From JBDTVS01 sp040007095 (GTDB taxonomy: Bacteria; Acidobacteriota; Vicinamibacteria; Vicinamibacterales; CAVVIG01), in contig JBDTVS010000069.1 in assembly GCA_040007095.1 (NCBI GenBank), positions 1 to 37,942 of the forward strand: DNA of 37,942 bases. The letters are read 5' to 3'. The notes beneath the pieces were generated by a model. The model made no database searches, had not been told where the DNA came from, and was given only the letters and a program-made list of their open reading frames with translations. Shown one piece after another: positions 29,880 to 37,942 of the stretch (positions within the stretch are counted from its first letter, which is position 1; the number at the start of each line of letters is the position of its first letter). The translations under genes and the position numbers were made by a program.

Positions 29880-31895
29880 GTGACCGCGAGATCAATGCTG
29901 GCCGTTGGATGCACGGCAGTCGCTCTGACCGTGGGTCTTTCTGGGCAGACAGCCACTGTCCAAGGACGGCCCATCGCGTTGGCCGTGACCCGCGCAACCG
30001 CGGATGACATGCGTGTCTGGGACGATCAGGTCGACCGGATGATCCGCAGCCGGGACCTCCTGATCAGGGAGGTCCAAGCGGATGCGTCCGTCCCAGACCG
30101 TCAGCATCAGCGCCTCGATCAGTACTATCAAGGTGTGCGAATCTCCGGCGGCGACCTCACCCGTCAGATGGCCGGCGACGGGACGACGTCAATCTTCGGG
30201 ACGATTCACACCGCCATCGGCCTGGATATGACGCCAAAGCTCTCTGCAGACGAGGCGCGACTGGCGATCGACAACGCTGCTGGCGGTCGACCATTCGGCG
30301 CCGGCGTCGAGCTCGTGGTGCTGCCGCTCTCTGACGGCTATCACCTCGCGTACTTCGGGCAGTCGGTCACCGACCTTGAAATCATCAACGTCTTCGTCGA
30401 CGCGAGCTCGGGGTTGCCGCTGCGCCAGTACAGCGATTTCATCAAAGAGGTAGGTGCGGGAACGGGCACATATGGCGACAACAAGAAGGTGAGCGCCACA
30501 GCGGTTGCCGGCGCTTTCGTGGCAGATGACAAGTTGAGGCCGACCGAAATCACCACCTTCGACACGAAAGGCAATTTTGCGCGCGCGCAGGCGATCATCG
30601 GGGGTGTCTCACCCTCGACGAGCGATATCGCCAGCACGACAGGCAACAGTTGGACCGACGGGACGGTCGTGGATGCGCACGTCTACGCCGGGTTGTATTA
30701 CGACTACCTGTTCAAGCGGTTTGGGCGCCACGGTCTTGATGGCCGCGATCTTCGCATCGATCTCTTGACACACCCGGTACGCCTTGCGGATATCTCGACC
30801 GCCTCATCCGACGTGTTGGGCACTTACTACCTCAACGCGTTTTACGCGTCCTCGGCCGGGCCCAACGGACAAGGGTTGATGGTGTTTGGCGAGGGTGCTC
30901 CCAAGGGATTCCTGGCGCCGAACCTCGAAGTGAAGGCATTCTCGGCGGCGTTCGACGTGGTCGCGCACGAGCTCACGCACGGCGTCACCGCCAATTCGGC
31001 AAGGCTGAATGGCTTTCCGTTGAGCGAAGCGGGTGCTTTGAACGAAGGCTTTTCCGATATTTTCGGCGTATCGACGATGTTCTTCTACCAACCGTCCGGC
31101 TCCAGTCCGCTGCAAGCGAGCTACTTGTTGGGCAAAGATCTGACGGTGCCAAGCGGAGTGTTGTCGAGATCTCTCAGCAATCCTGCGTCGACCGGCGATC
31201 CAGATCACTACACCCGCCGGATCATTGCCGGCGATCCTCACTTCAATTCGGTGATCATGAGTCACGCATTCTATCTGGCGATAGAGGGTGGTACGAATCG
31301 CACGTCCGGTCTCGCCGTGCAAGGCGTGGGCGCCGCCAATCGGGAGCAGATCGAGAAAGCGTTCTTTCGCGCCTTGACGGTCCTGCTGCCTTCGAATGCG
31401 AGCTTCGCCCTGGCGCGCGCCACCACGATCCAGGCGGCACGTGATTTGTACGGATCGGGCGGAGCTGTCGAGCGCGCGATCACGCAAGCTTGGGACGCCG
31501 TCGGTGTCCAGCTCCGAACGGCGCCCACGGCGTCAGTCTTTCCAATTGCCACGACGCCCGGGCAGTGTCCGACCGTTTCCCAGCCGAGCTGGGGCTTGTA
31601 TCTTACGGCGTCTGCCGGAGCATCAAACATCGTTGTCAATCAATGGCAGTTGGACGCGTTTGACGCAGCCGGTGTCCGGGTGACCCCGGCGCCAACGACA
31701 CCCGCATTCGCCTTGGCGTTCAGTCAGTGCGGCCCGGGAAGCAGCCGCGTGCTGGCTCAGACCGACGCATGCGCCGCCATCTGCATCGGCTTAGGCGGTC
31801 GGACAAGCGGCAGCGTTCAGGGCGTTTTCACGGCCACCGACGATGCCAATCAGACCGTGACCTTCAGCACGCCTCGCGTCCCGTTGACACGGTAG
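29880..31895 (+). CDS. Secreted M4-family (thermolysin-type) metalloprotease
   Basis: This 671-residue secreted protease has a signal peptide (LAVGCTAVALTVGLSG, cleavage about residue 25). Residues about 30-190 form an inhibitory FTP/PepSY-like propeptide (LDQYYQGVRISGGDLTRQMA). The catalytic part has zinc motif HELTH (His363, Glu364, His367) in VVAHELTHGVTANSA and the third ligand Glu389 in LNEGFSDIFG. The active-site His region is DPDHYTRRI. The usual M4 mark DVVAHELTHG is complete. A further domain of about 125 residues follows, with four cysteines (CPT, QCG, DACAAIC) and an Ig-like feel. The start is GTG 29880 with GAGGAG upstream; ATG 29895 is the alternative. It ends 10 bp before the next gene, so the two form an operon. 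Confidence 0.9.
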   Translation: MTARSMLAVGCTAVALTVGLSGQTATVQGRPIALAVTRATADDMRVWDDQVDRMIRSRDLLIREVQADASVPDRQHQRLDQYYQGVRISGGDLTRQMAGDGTTSIFGTIHTAIGLDMTPKLSADEARLAIDNAAGGRPFGAGVELVVLPLSDGYHLAYFGQSVTDLEIINVFVDASSGLPLRQYSDFIKEVGAGTGTYGDNKKVSATAVAGAFVADDKLRPTEITTFDTKGNFARAQAIIGGVSPSTSDIASTTGNSWTDGTVVDAHVYAGLYYDYLFKRFGRHGLDGRDLRIDLLTHPVRLADISTASSDVLGTYYLNAFYASSAGPNGQGLMVFGEGAPKGFLAPNLEVKAFSAAFDVVAHELTHGVTANSARLNGFPLSEAGALNEGFSDIFGVSTMFFYQPSGSSPLQASYLLGKDLTVPSGVLSRSLSNPASTGDPDHYTRRIIAGDPHFNSVIMSHAFYLAIEGGTNRTSGLAVQGVGAANREQIEKAFFRALTVLLPSNASFALARATTIQAARDLYGSGGAVERAITQAWDAVGVQLRTAPTASVFPIATTPGQCPTVSQPSWGLYLTASAGASNIVVNQWQLDAFDAAGVRVTPAPTTPAFALAFSQCGPGSSRVLAQTDACAAICIGLGGRTSGSVQGVFTATDDANQTVTFSTPRVPLTR

Positions 31896-31905
31896 CAAGG
31901 GCGAC

Positions 31906-32994
31906 ATGCAAAAAATCGTCATCGTCATCTTCGTGATGGGTGCGTGCTGCCTTGACGGACGGGTCGCGGTCACGCTTGACGCTCAAGCGGCCGCCGTGCA
32001 GGTGGTCAATGGATCGGGCACGCTGCTGACACAGTCGCCCATGTTTCTGCTGCCGGACGCCCAGCGAACGCCGCTGGTCACCCTGCCGGTCGACACGATC
32101 GTGCGGGTGGTCCAGAGAGAAGGCGATTGGTACAGGGTGATCTACCACGATGCGGCTCTTGGCGATCGAACCGGTTATGTGCAGGCGGCGAACATCCGTG
32201 TGGAAGCCGGTGGTTCCAGACCGCCTCCCGCTGGCCCCAGTGCGGCGCCAGGTCTGCCTGCACAACCGCCGAACCAGCGGAGGCCGGGCACGGCGGCGGC
32301 GACATCACGGACGCCCTCCTCGTGGACTGACCGGGGATATGTGTCGGTGAACGGCACCTACCAGGCCTCGTCGAACGGCTTTACGGCCGCGACGACATTT
32401 ACCCAGAATGTGGAAGCCGGCTCACTGACAGCGACCTACAGTGCTGTCCGTCCGCCGGTTCTCGATGTCGGCGGCTGGGCGCGAGTGTCGCGCAACGTGG
32501 CAGTCGGCGCGGCGGTCACGTGGCTGTCGCGCGCTGGCGAGGGGACCCTGACCGCGGCCATTCCGCACCCGTTCCTGTTCAACACACCACGGACGGTGAC
32601 TGGGACAGTCGCCGACGTGCCACGCCGGGAGCTTGCACTCCACACGGATGTCTCGTGGGTCGTTCCGATCGGGCGAAGGGTCCAGGTCGCGATATTCGGC
32701 GGCCCCTCGTTTTTTCAAGTCAAGCAACGACTCGTGACCGACGTCAACGCCTCGTCCACCTATCCCTTTGACACGGCGACGTTCGTCGGTGCGGTCACCG
32801 CGGATGTATCGCGATCGCAGGTCGGGTTCAACGCAGGAGTGGACGTCACCACGCTGGTGTCGAAGCACGTCGGCGTGGGTGCGATTGTTCGCTACAGCCG
32901 CGCGTCAGTTCAGCTTCCAGTCTCGGCAGGCCAGGAGGTGACGATTCACGCTGGTGGACTCCAGGTCGGTGGCGGCGTTCGGTTTCGTTTCTAG
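31906..32994 (+). CDS. SH3-domain plus outer-membrane beta-barrel protein
   Basis: This 362-residue exported protein follows the protease by 10 bp. Its N-terminus has a signal peptide (IVIVIFVMGACCLDGRVAVT). Residues about 33-100 form a bacterial SH3-like domain (LTQSPMFLLPDAQRTPLVTL, EGDWYRVIYHDA, RTGYVQAANIRVEA). A Pro/Ala-rich linker (about 102-140) leads to an all-beta region of about 220 residues with aromatic strand ends, finishing GGLQVGGGVRFRF with the terminal Phe of outer-membrane barrels. SH3 domains of this kind bind peptidoglycan or peptides, so the protein may link wall and outer membrane. Coupling to the protease suggests surface anchoring, secretion or processing. The family is not recognised. 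Confidence 0.75.
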   Translation: MQKIVIVIFVMGACCLDGRVAVTLDAQAAAVQVVNGSGTLLTQSPMFLLPDAQRTPLVTLPVDTIVRVVQREGDWYRVIYHDAALGDRTGYVQAANIRVEAGGSRPPPAGPSAAPGLPAQPPNQRRPGTAAATSRTPSSWTDRGYVSVNGTYQASSNGFTAATTFTQNVEAGSLTATYSAVRPPVLDVGGWARVSRNVAVGAAVTWLSRAGEGTLTAAIPHPFLFNTPRTVTGTVADVPRRELALHTDVSWVVPIGRRVQVAIFGGPSFFQVKQRLVTDVNASSTYPFDTATFVGAVTADVSRSQVGFNAGVDVTTLVSKHVGVGAIVRYSRASVQLPVSAGQEVTIHAGGLQVGGGVRFRF

Positions 32995-33085
32995 GCATCG
33001 ACGACACGACCGAGCACTCAAGTGCGGGACACGAAAGCGCCGACGGAGGCTCGGAACCTCTGGTAAACTGTGACGTTGTTCCCAT

Positions 33086-33129
33086 GCGCCCATAGCTCAG
33101 GGATGGAGCACCCGCCTCGTGAACGCGGG
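33086..33129 (+). pseudogene. 5' half of a tRNA gene (Thr-CGU-like remnant)
   Basis: GCGCCCATAGCTCAGGGATG (33086-33105) is the acceptor strand and D-arm of a typical bacterial tRNA: GCTC and GAGC pair. CCCGC (33111-33115) and GCGGG (33125-33129) form the anticodon stem. The loop between them, CTCGTGAAC, is nine bases instead of seven. CGT after T33 would be a Thr anticodon. No T-arm stem and no 3' acceptor complement (TGGGCGC) is found up to 33176, so the 3' half is missing or decayed. A CTGGTAAACT box 16 bases upstream could be its promoter. Half tRNAs mark the ends of integrated elements; this could also be chance similarity. Confidence 0.45.
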
Positions 33130-33176
33130 ACGAAAGCCGAATAAGACCGAGTCTTCGATCCACAGCCTGTCTGCTG

Positions 33177-34052
33177 ATGCAACCGCCCGCAAGAGTGATA
33201 CTCAAGACACGCTTCGCAGGACATCTCGTCGCGTTGGGACTGACCGCTGCCTTGGGCGTCTCTGCGCGCGCCACAGAACCGCCGGCGGACATCAAGGCAA
33301 CCCTGCGGGGGCACGGTGCACAGTCCATGGCCATTGCCGGGGCCGACGAAGCGCCCGATCTGTACGCGTTCATCGACCTCATGAAGGCAAGGCTGAAAGA
33401 GCTCTTTCCCACCCTGTCGCCGCTTCCCGCCATCGATCTCATCTTCATCGACCGGCTGAACGACGTTTCGACTTTCGCTGGAGCCTGCGACCAGACGGGG
33501 AATGCGTGCGCCCTGGTCATGACCGAAGCGGCGAGTAAATTGCCGCCGGAGAAGCAAAGGGCGGGGTTGGCCCATGAGATATCGCACATCATCATCGAGC
33601 GCGAGGGCGTGGAAAAGCTGCTCAACAGCTTGCCGCCTCAGGTCGTCGCCGCGCTGGTGAATGACTTGAGCAAGCACATCCACGCGATCCGCGACTATAT
33701 CAACCGGCAAACGCCGTTCGCGGACGAGCGAAAGGAAATGTACAACTACATCGCGGGCGCGCAAACGGAAGAAATATTGAGCGACGCGATCGGGAAGCTG
33801 ATCCTGTGCGACGGCGAGATCTTCAAATCCATGATCGACAGCCCGGTCGATCTCAAGCGGCAGATCGCCGACGCGACCCGGCGCTACATGGAAGAACAGA
33901 ATCTTCCCGACTCCGGCAAGGAGCGATTCAAGCGACGCTTCGATATCTTGAACGTGGTCATGCACCACCCAGGCGGCAGAGACCGCAAGCGCTTTATCGA
34001 CTTGATCGACCTGCAAAGCGCTCCCGGTTGCCAGGCCGGCCCCGGCCGCTAG
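33177..34052 (+). CDS. Secreted HExxH protein, putative metallopeptidase of unknown family
   Basis: This 291-residue protein has a signal peptide (LVALGLTAALGVSARA, cleavage about residue 31). The only catalytic-looking motif is HEISH in LAHEISHIIIEREG (His133, Glu134, His137), a zinc-peptidase pattern. The third metal ligand is unclear: Glu199 in TEEILSDAIGKLI is one candidate. The rest is helical and charged (FKRRFDILNVVMHHPGGRDR), with a MHH near the end. Two cysteines (about residues 103 and 109) could bridge. I do not know the family. The start ATG 33177 is accepted; GTG 33195 also gives a signal peptide. It stands alone behind the half tRNA. Confidence 0.65.
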   Translation: MQPPARVILKTRFAGHLVALGLTAALGVSARATEPPADIKATLRGHGAQSMAIAGADEAPDLYAFIDLMKARLKELFPTLSPLPAIDLIFIDRLNDVSTFAGACDQTGNACALVMTEAASKLPPEKQRAGLAHEISHIIIEREGVEKLLNSLPPQVVAALVNDLSKHIHAIRDYINRQTPFADERKEMYNYIAGAQTEEILSDAIGKLILCDGEIFKSMIDSPVDLKRQIADATRRYMEEQNLPDSGKERFKRRFDILNVVMHHPGGRDRKRFIDLIDLQSAPGCQAGPGR

Positions 34053-34237
34053 CTCTTTAGCCACTTCGCGACAAACACCGGCAGCACTGCAACCATGAGC
34101 GACCCCGCGTCGTGACGCGACGGCGCCGAAGGCCGTTGGCAACCTCTGGTTCCCGATCCACCTGGTAAACTCGGCGGGAACGCACTGTTTTGTTACCCTT
34201 GCGCGGTGGACCCCACCGAGCACCCACGGAGCAGCAT

Positions 34238-37200
34238 GTGACCAAGCGGCCGAAGCGCGACGCCGAGAAGAAAGGCTCAAACCCTGCCGACCAATCGGCG
34301 AATGGGCCGCGTGACCCGACTCAGGTCAAAGCGGTCGCCGTGCCAGAGGAGCGATCTGCTGCCGTGGGCGCTCCCGAGCCGCTGGCCGTGCCAATCGTGG
34401 GGATCGGCGCGTCGGCCGGCGGCCTGGCTGCATTCGAAGCGTTCTTTTCGGCGATGCCGGTGGACACAGAACCCGGGATGGCCTTTGTCCTCGTGCAGCA
34501 CCTGGCGCCGGACCACAAGAGCATCCTGGCCGATATCATAAGGCGCTACACCAGCATGAAGGTGGTCGAAGCCGAAGATGGGATGCGCGTGCAAGCGAAC
34601 TGCGTGCACGTCATCCCCCCTAATCGGGACATCGCCGTACTGAACCGCGCGCTGCATTTGCTGGAGCCGGCCGCACCGCGTGGACTGCGGCTGCCTATCG
34701 ACTTTTTTTTCCGGTCCCTGGCCCAGGATCAACACGATCGGGCGATCTGCATTGTCCTCTCCGGCACGGGAAGTGATGGCACGCTCGGCGCGCGCGCCGT
34801 CAAGGGAGAGGGGGGCATGGTCATGGCACAGACCCCCGAATCGACCGAATATGACGGTATGCCTCGGAGCGTCATCGCCACCGGCCTGGTCGATTACGTC
34901 CTGCCGCCCGGCGACATGCCCGACCAGCTGATCGCGTTCGCCACGCGTCACTTCGGCCGCTCGCCCGCTCAGGCATGGTCCACCGGTCACTACTCCGAAA
35001 ACGCGCTGAAGAAGATACTCGTCCTACTCCGGGACCGGACCGACCACGATTTTTCGCAATACAAGCAGAGCACCGTCACCCGCCGGATCGAGCGGCGCAT
35101 GGCCGTCCACCAAATCGAATCACTGGTCGATTACCTGCGCTACATGCAGGACGTGCCGGCCGAGGCCGACGCGCTCTTTGGCGACCTGCTGATCGGCGTG
35201 ACGAGCTTTTTCCGCGACGGCGACGCATTTGCCGCGCTGCAGGAACAGGTCATCGCCCATCTCTTCGACGACAAGCCGGCGGGCGCGACGATCCGCGTCT
35301 GGGTTGCCGGCTGCTCGACTGGCGAAGAGGCCTATTCGATCGGCATCCTCCTTCAGGAGCGCATCCAGACGCTGAAGCAGCAGTTCACGATGCAGCTCTT
35401 CGCCACCGATGTCGATCGGCGGGCGATCGATGTGGCGCGGGCGGGCGTCTATCCCGCCAACATCGCCGCCGACGTGTCGGGGGAGCGGCTGGCGCGCTTC
35501 TTCGTCGAGGAACCCGCGGGCGGCACCTACAGTGTCCAAAAGACCCTCCGCGACATGCTCGTGTTTTCGGAACAGGACGTCATCAAAGATCCGCCCTTCT
35601 CCAAACTCGACCTGATCAGCTGCCGCAACCTGCTGATTTACATGGGGGCGGAGTTACAGCAGAAGCTGATCCCGTTGTTCCACTACGCGTTGAACCCGAA
35701 CGGGATCCTGTTCCTCGGCACGTCCGAAACCGTCGGAGAATTCGCTGATTTATTTGCCGGGATTGATCGTAAGTCCAAGCTGTACCGTCGCAAGGAAATC
35801 GGCCTCGCCACCCGTCACGCGCCGACCGTGCACTTCACCCCGGCCATGTTGAAAGGGCCCTCGGCCCGCCAGGGCAGGGTGTGGGGCGGTACGGCGGGCC
35901 ACCTGCGTGAATTGACCGAACGGACGCTGCTGAAGCAGGGCCAGGTCGGCGCCCTCGTCAACGAGCGGGGAGACACCCTCTATCTCCACGGTCGCAGCGG
36001 TCGCTACCTGGAACTGGCGTCGGGTGAGGCCGCCCTGAACATTCTGACCATGGCGCGCGAAGGACTGCGGCGCGAGTTGACGATCGCTTTGCACAAAGCA
36101 GTGGCGCAAAAGGTCGCGGTGCGCCACGAGGGGCTCATCGTCAAGACCAACGGCGGCTTCAGTCGAGTCAACCTGACAGTGCGACCGGCAGAGGCTGGCC
36201 CGAATGCCGTCTCGGAACCCGGGCTGTTCGTGGTCATCCTGGAAGACGCGCCGGCGCCGGACCCGATATCGGCTCCAGCAACCGTCGCCGCTCACCTTCT
36301 CAGAGAAGCTGCCGAGGAAGGGTCCACCGGGACCACGGACGCCGACGCGCGCATGGCCGGATTGACGCGGGAGCTCCAAGCCAAAGACGAGTATCTGCAG
36401 ACTACCCACGAGGAACTGGCGACCTCCAACGAAGAGCTGAAGTCCGCCAACGAAGAGATGCAGTCCATCAACGAGGAACTCCAGTCCGCCAACGAGGAAC
36501 TGGAGACCTCCAAAGAAGAATTGCAATCGATCAATGAGGAACTGGCCACGGTCAACGCCGAGCTGCAGACCAAGCTGGGCGATCTGTCGCGTGCCAACAA
36601 CGACATGAACAACCTGCTGGCCGGGACCGGCGTGGGAACGATCTTCGTCGATCATCAGAAGTGCATTCAGCGATTCACTCCCGCGATCACCCAGGTCATC
36701 AACCTGATCTCGAGCGACGTGGGCCGGCCCATCGGAGACATCGCGTCGACCCTTGTCGGCTACAACAGCCTGATCACCGACATCCAGGCGGTCCTGGATA
36801 CGCTGGTGCCGAAAGAAGTCGAAGTCCAGATACCCTCGGGCGCGTGGTTCCTGCTGCGCATCCGGCCCTATCGCACGCTCGAGAATGTGATCGAGGGCGC
36901 CGTCATCACGTTTACGGAGATCACCGACATGAAGAAGGCGCGGATGGTCCTCCAGGAGTCCGAGGGCTTGCGCCGGCTGGCCGTCGTCGTGCGGGACTCG
37001 CACGATGCCGTGCTGGTGCAGGCCCTGGACGGTCGGATCCTGGCCTGGAATCCGTGCGCCGTGAAGAAATACGGCTGGACCGAAGCCGAGGCGTTGACGA
37101 TGAACATCCGCGCGCTGATCCCGGAGGACCAGCGCGAAATCTCTGTTGCGAAAGTTCACGAAGTGGCCTACGCGGAAGCCTTGGCGCCGTACCGTGCGCA

Positions 37201-37324
37201 ACGGCTCGCGAAGGATGGCCGGATCATCGAGACGTGGCTGACCGCCGCCGCGTTGGTGGACGAGGTCGGGGAACCGTATGCCATTGCGACGACGGAGCGA
37301 GCCATTGGAAAGGGGCAGCCGTGA
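34238..37324 (+). CDS. CheB-CheR-PAS fusion signalling protein
   Basis: This 1028-residue cytoplasmic protein has a CheB methylesterase domain (about 50-235) with the triad Ser59 (GASAGG), His88 (VQHLAPDH) and Asp180 (SGTGSDG). A CheR methyltransferase domain follows (about 250-500) with FSQYKQSTVTRRIERRM, SAM loop VAGCSTGEEAYSIG and DLISCRNLLIYM. A coiled coil with EEL repeats covers about 710-785, and two PAS domains cover about 790-910 and 925-1025. The CheB receiver domain is absent, as in other CheB-CheR fusions. Such hybrids act in sensing rather than classical chemotaxis; no che genes are nearby. The start is GTG 34238 with GGAG six bases upstream. Its stop overlaps the next gene's GTG, so the kinase that follows is coupled. 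Confidence 0.92.
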   Translation: MTKRPKRDAEKKGSNPADQSANGPRDPTQVKAVAVPEERSAAVGAPEPLAVPIVGIGASAGGLAAFEAFFSAMPVDTEPGMAFVLVQHLAPDHKSILADIIRRYTSMKVVEAEDGMRVQANCVHVIPPNRDIAVLNRALHLLEPAAPRGLRLPIDFFFRSLAQDQHDRAICIVLSGTGSDGTLGARAVKGEGGMVMAQTPESTEYDGMPRSVIATGLVDYVLPPGDMPDQLIAFATRHFGRSPAQAWSTGHYSENALKKILVLLRDRTDHDFSQYKQSTVTRRIERRMAVHQIESLVDYLRYMQDVPAEADALFGDLLIGVTSFFRDGDAFAALQEQVIAHLFDDKPAGATIRVWVAGCSTGEEAYSIGILLQERIQTLKQQFTMQLFATDVDRRAIDVARAGVYPANIAADVSGERLARFFVEEPAGGTYSVQKTLRDMLVFSEQDVIKDPPFSKLDLISCRNLLIYMGAELQQKLIPLFHYALNPNGILFLGTSETVGEFADLFAGIDRKSKLYRRKEIGLATRHAPTVHFTPAMLKGPSARQGRVWGGTAGHLRELTERTLLKQGQVGALVNERGDTLYLHGRSGRYLELASGEAALNILTMAREGLRRELTIALHKAVAQKVAVRHEGLIVKTNGGFSRVNLTVRPAEAGPNAVSEPGLFVVILEDAPAPDPISAPATVAAHLLREAAEEGSTGTTDADARMAGLTRELQAKDEYLQTTHEELATSNEELKSANEEMQSINEELQSANEELETSKEELQSINEELATVNAELQTKLGDLSRANNDMNNLLAGTGVGTIFVDHQKCIQRFTPAITQVINLISSDVGRPIGDIASTLVGYNSLITDIQAVLDTLVPKEVEVQIPSGAWFLLRIRPYRTLENVIEGAVITFTEITDMKKARMVLQESEGLRRLAVVVRDSHDAVLVQALDGRILAWNPCAVKKYGWTEAEALTMNIRALIPEDQREISVAKVHEVAYAEALAPYRAQRLAKDGRIIETWLTAAALVDEVGEPYAIATTERAIGKGQP

Positions 37325-37942
37325 GCAACGACTTGCGCAGCCGGGCGGAGCAGCGCGCGCGGGAGACCGCCGCCGATCTGCGAGCGGCCGGCCGTCTCTC
37401 ATCCGAAGAATCGCGGTTGCTCTACGACCTCCAGGTGCACCAGATCGAGCTGGAGATGCAGAACGAAGAGTTGCGGCGCGCGGAGGCGGACCTCGAAACC
37501 TCGCGTGCCCGCTATTTCGATCTGTACGATCTCGCGCCGGTGGGCTATCTCACCGTCAGCGAAGCGGGGCTGGTGGTCGAAGCCAACTTAACCGCGTCGA
37601 CATTGTTGGGGGTCGTACGAGGCGCGCTGGTCCAGCAGCCGATGACCCGCTTTCTCGTCGCCGAGGACCAGGATAGCTACTATCTGTTTCGCAAGCGACT
37701 CTTCGCCACCGGGGCGCCTCAAGTGCTGGATCTCCGGGTGCAGAGGCAGAACGGCACGCAATTCTGGGCGAGGTTCGAGGCCACGACGGCGCAGGATGCG
37801 GACGGCGCCACCGAGGTGTGCCGACTGGTGGTGAGCGACATCACCGACCGGAAACGCATCGAGGCGGAACGGCTTCGATTCGAGAAAGAGCTCCAGCAGG
37901 CCCAGAAGGCGGAAAGCCTGGCGCGAATGGCCGGCGCCATCG
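37321..37942 (+). CDS. PAS-domain sensor histidine kinase, N-terminal part (3' end outside window)
   Basis: The frame starts at GTG 37321, which overlaps the CheB-CheR stop (GTGA), and is open to the window end (207 residues). The first part is helical, with LLYDLQVHQIELEMQNEELR (about residues 33-52). It is followed by a PAS domain (about 65-178: FDLYDLAPVGYLTVSEAGLV, VVSDITDRKR) and then by a helix that reads ELQQAQKAESLARMAGAI. That last text is the normal lead into the phospho-acceptor box of hybrid kinases (usually ...GAIAHDFNN), so the window ends just before the His. Its product is probably the output partner of the CheB-CheR fusion. Confidence 0.85.
   Translation, partial: MSNDLRSRAEQRARETAADLRAAGRLSSEESRLLYDLQVHQIELEMQNEELRRAEADLETSRARYFDLYDLAPVGYLTVSEAGLVVEANLTASTLLGVVRGALVQQPMTRFLVAEDQDSYYLFRKRLFATGAPQVLDLRVQRQNGTQFWARFEATTAQDADGATEVCRLVVSDITDRKRIEAERLRFEKELQQAQKAESLARMAGAI

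Noticed and set aside
36400..36580. Regular short repeats resembling a tandem repeat array
   Set aside because: They encode the heptad-like EEL/N coiled coil of the CheB-CheR fusion; no spacer structure is present.
35750..37402. A 550-codon reverse frame opposite the CheB-CheR fusion
   Set aside because: The opposite strand carries clear CheR and PAS motifs. The LQFFFGGLQFLVGG-like repeats are only the antisense of the EEL coiled coil.

Overview
The window is about 38 kb of GC-rich (visibly about 65%) bacterial chromosome. Gene families and style point to Acidobacteriota, most likely class Vicinamibacteria (subdivision 6): TonB-dependent receptors with carboxypeptidase-regulatory N-domains, a PQQ-type sugar dehydrogenase, a DUF4118 KdpD-like kinase, short CCGGCTGAAGCCGG repeats, and many small secreted proteins. 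This placement is inference from style; no rRNA is present.

Region 1 (1-6917, + strand) is a vitamin B12 acquisition and salvage block. It holds the end of a TonB-dependent receptor, a decayed first ABC transporter (start of a binding protein joined to the end of an ATPase), a PduO-type cobalamin adenosyltransferase, a complete BtuF-BtuD-BtuC-type transporter with 4-base stop/start overlaps, a truncated [2Fe-2S] protein, and cobyric acid synthase. The block looks partly eroded: genes are lost at about 962 and after about 5275, and a 46-bp palindrome and a REP-like repeat pair lie between genes.

Region 2 (6937-11827) holds a GNAT acetyltransferase, a small flagellar-rod-like protein, a molybdate importer (modB, modC; no modA in the window), a secreted sugar dehydrogenase, and a MerR/excisionase-type HTH protein fused to a molybdate-binding (Mop/TOBE) domain, which probably controls molybdenum genes.

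Region 3 (11824-16538, - strand) encodes a lipoprotein built from two copies of a two-domain module, a small secreted partner, a second full-length TonB-dependent receptor and a small helical protein.

Region 4 (16776-22599) holds a phosphoribosyltransferase, a KdpDE-like two-component system without kdpFABC, a glycine-tailed RRM protein, a B12-binding-type radical SAM enzyme, a 49-residue YHS metal-binding protein and a DinB-fold protein. Region 5 (22668-27778) holds a PMT/ArnT-type glycosyltransferase, acylphosphatase, adenine phosphoribosyltransferase, an unknown membrane-anchored protein, an NADPH:FMN reductase and N-acetylglutamate synthase.

Region 6 (28137-37942) holds a secreted quinoprotein, an M4 (thermolysin-type) protease followed by an SH3/beta-barrel outer-membrane protein, half of a tRNA gene beside a secreted HExxH protein, and a CheB-CheR-PAS fusion overlapping a PAS histidine kinase that runs off the window end.

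I found no CRISPR array, intact insertion sequence, phage module or obvious defence system. The most distinctive items are the erosion of the B12 block, the long palindromes between genes, the duplicated-module lipoprotein with its partner, the half tRNA, and a 15-base leader motif shared by two unrelated genes.
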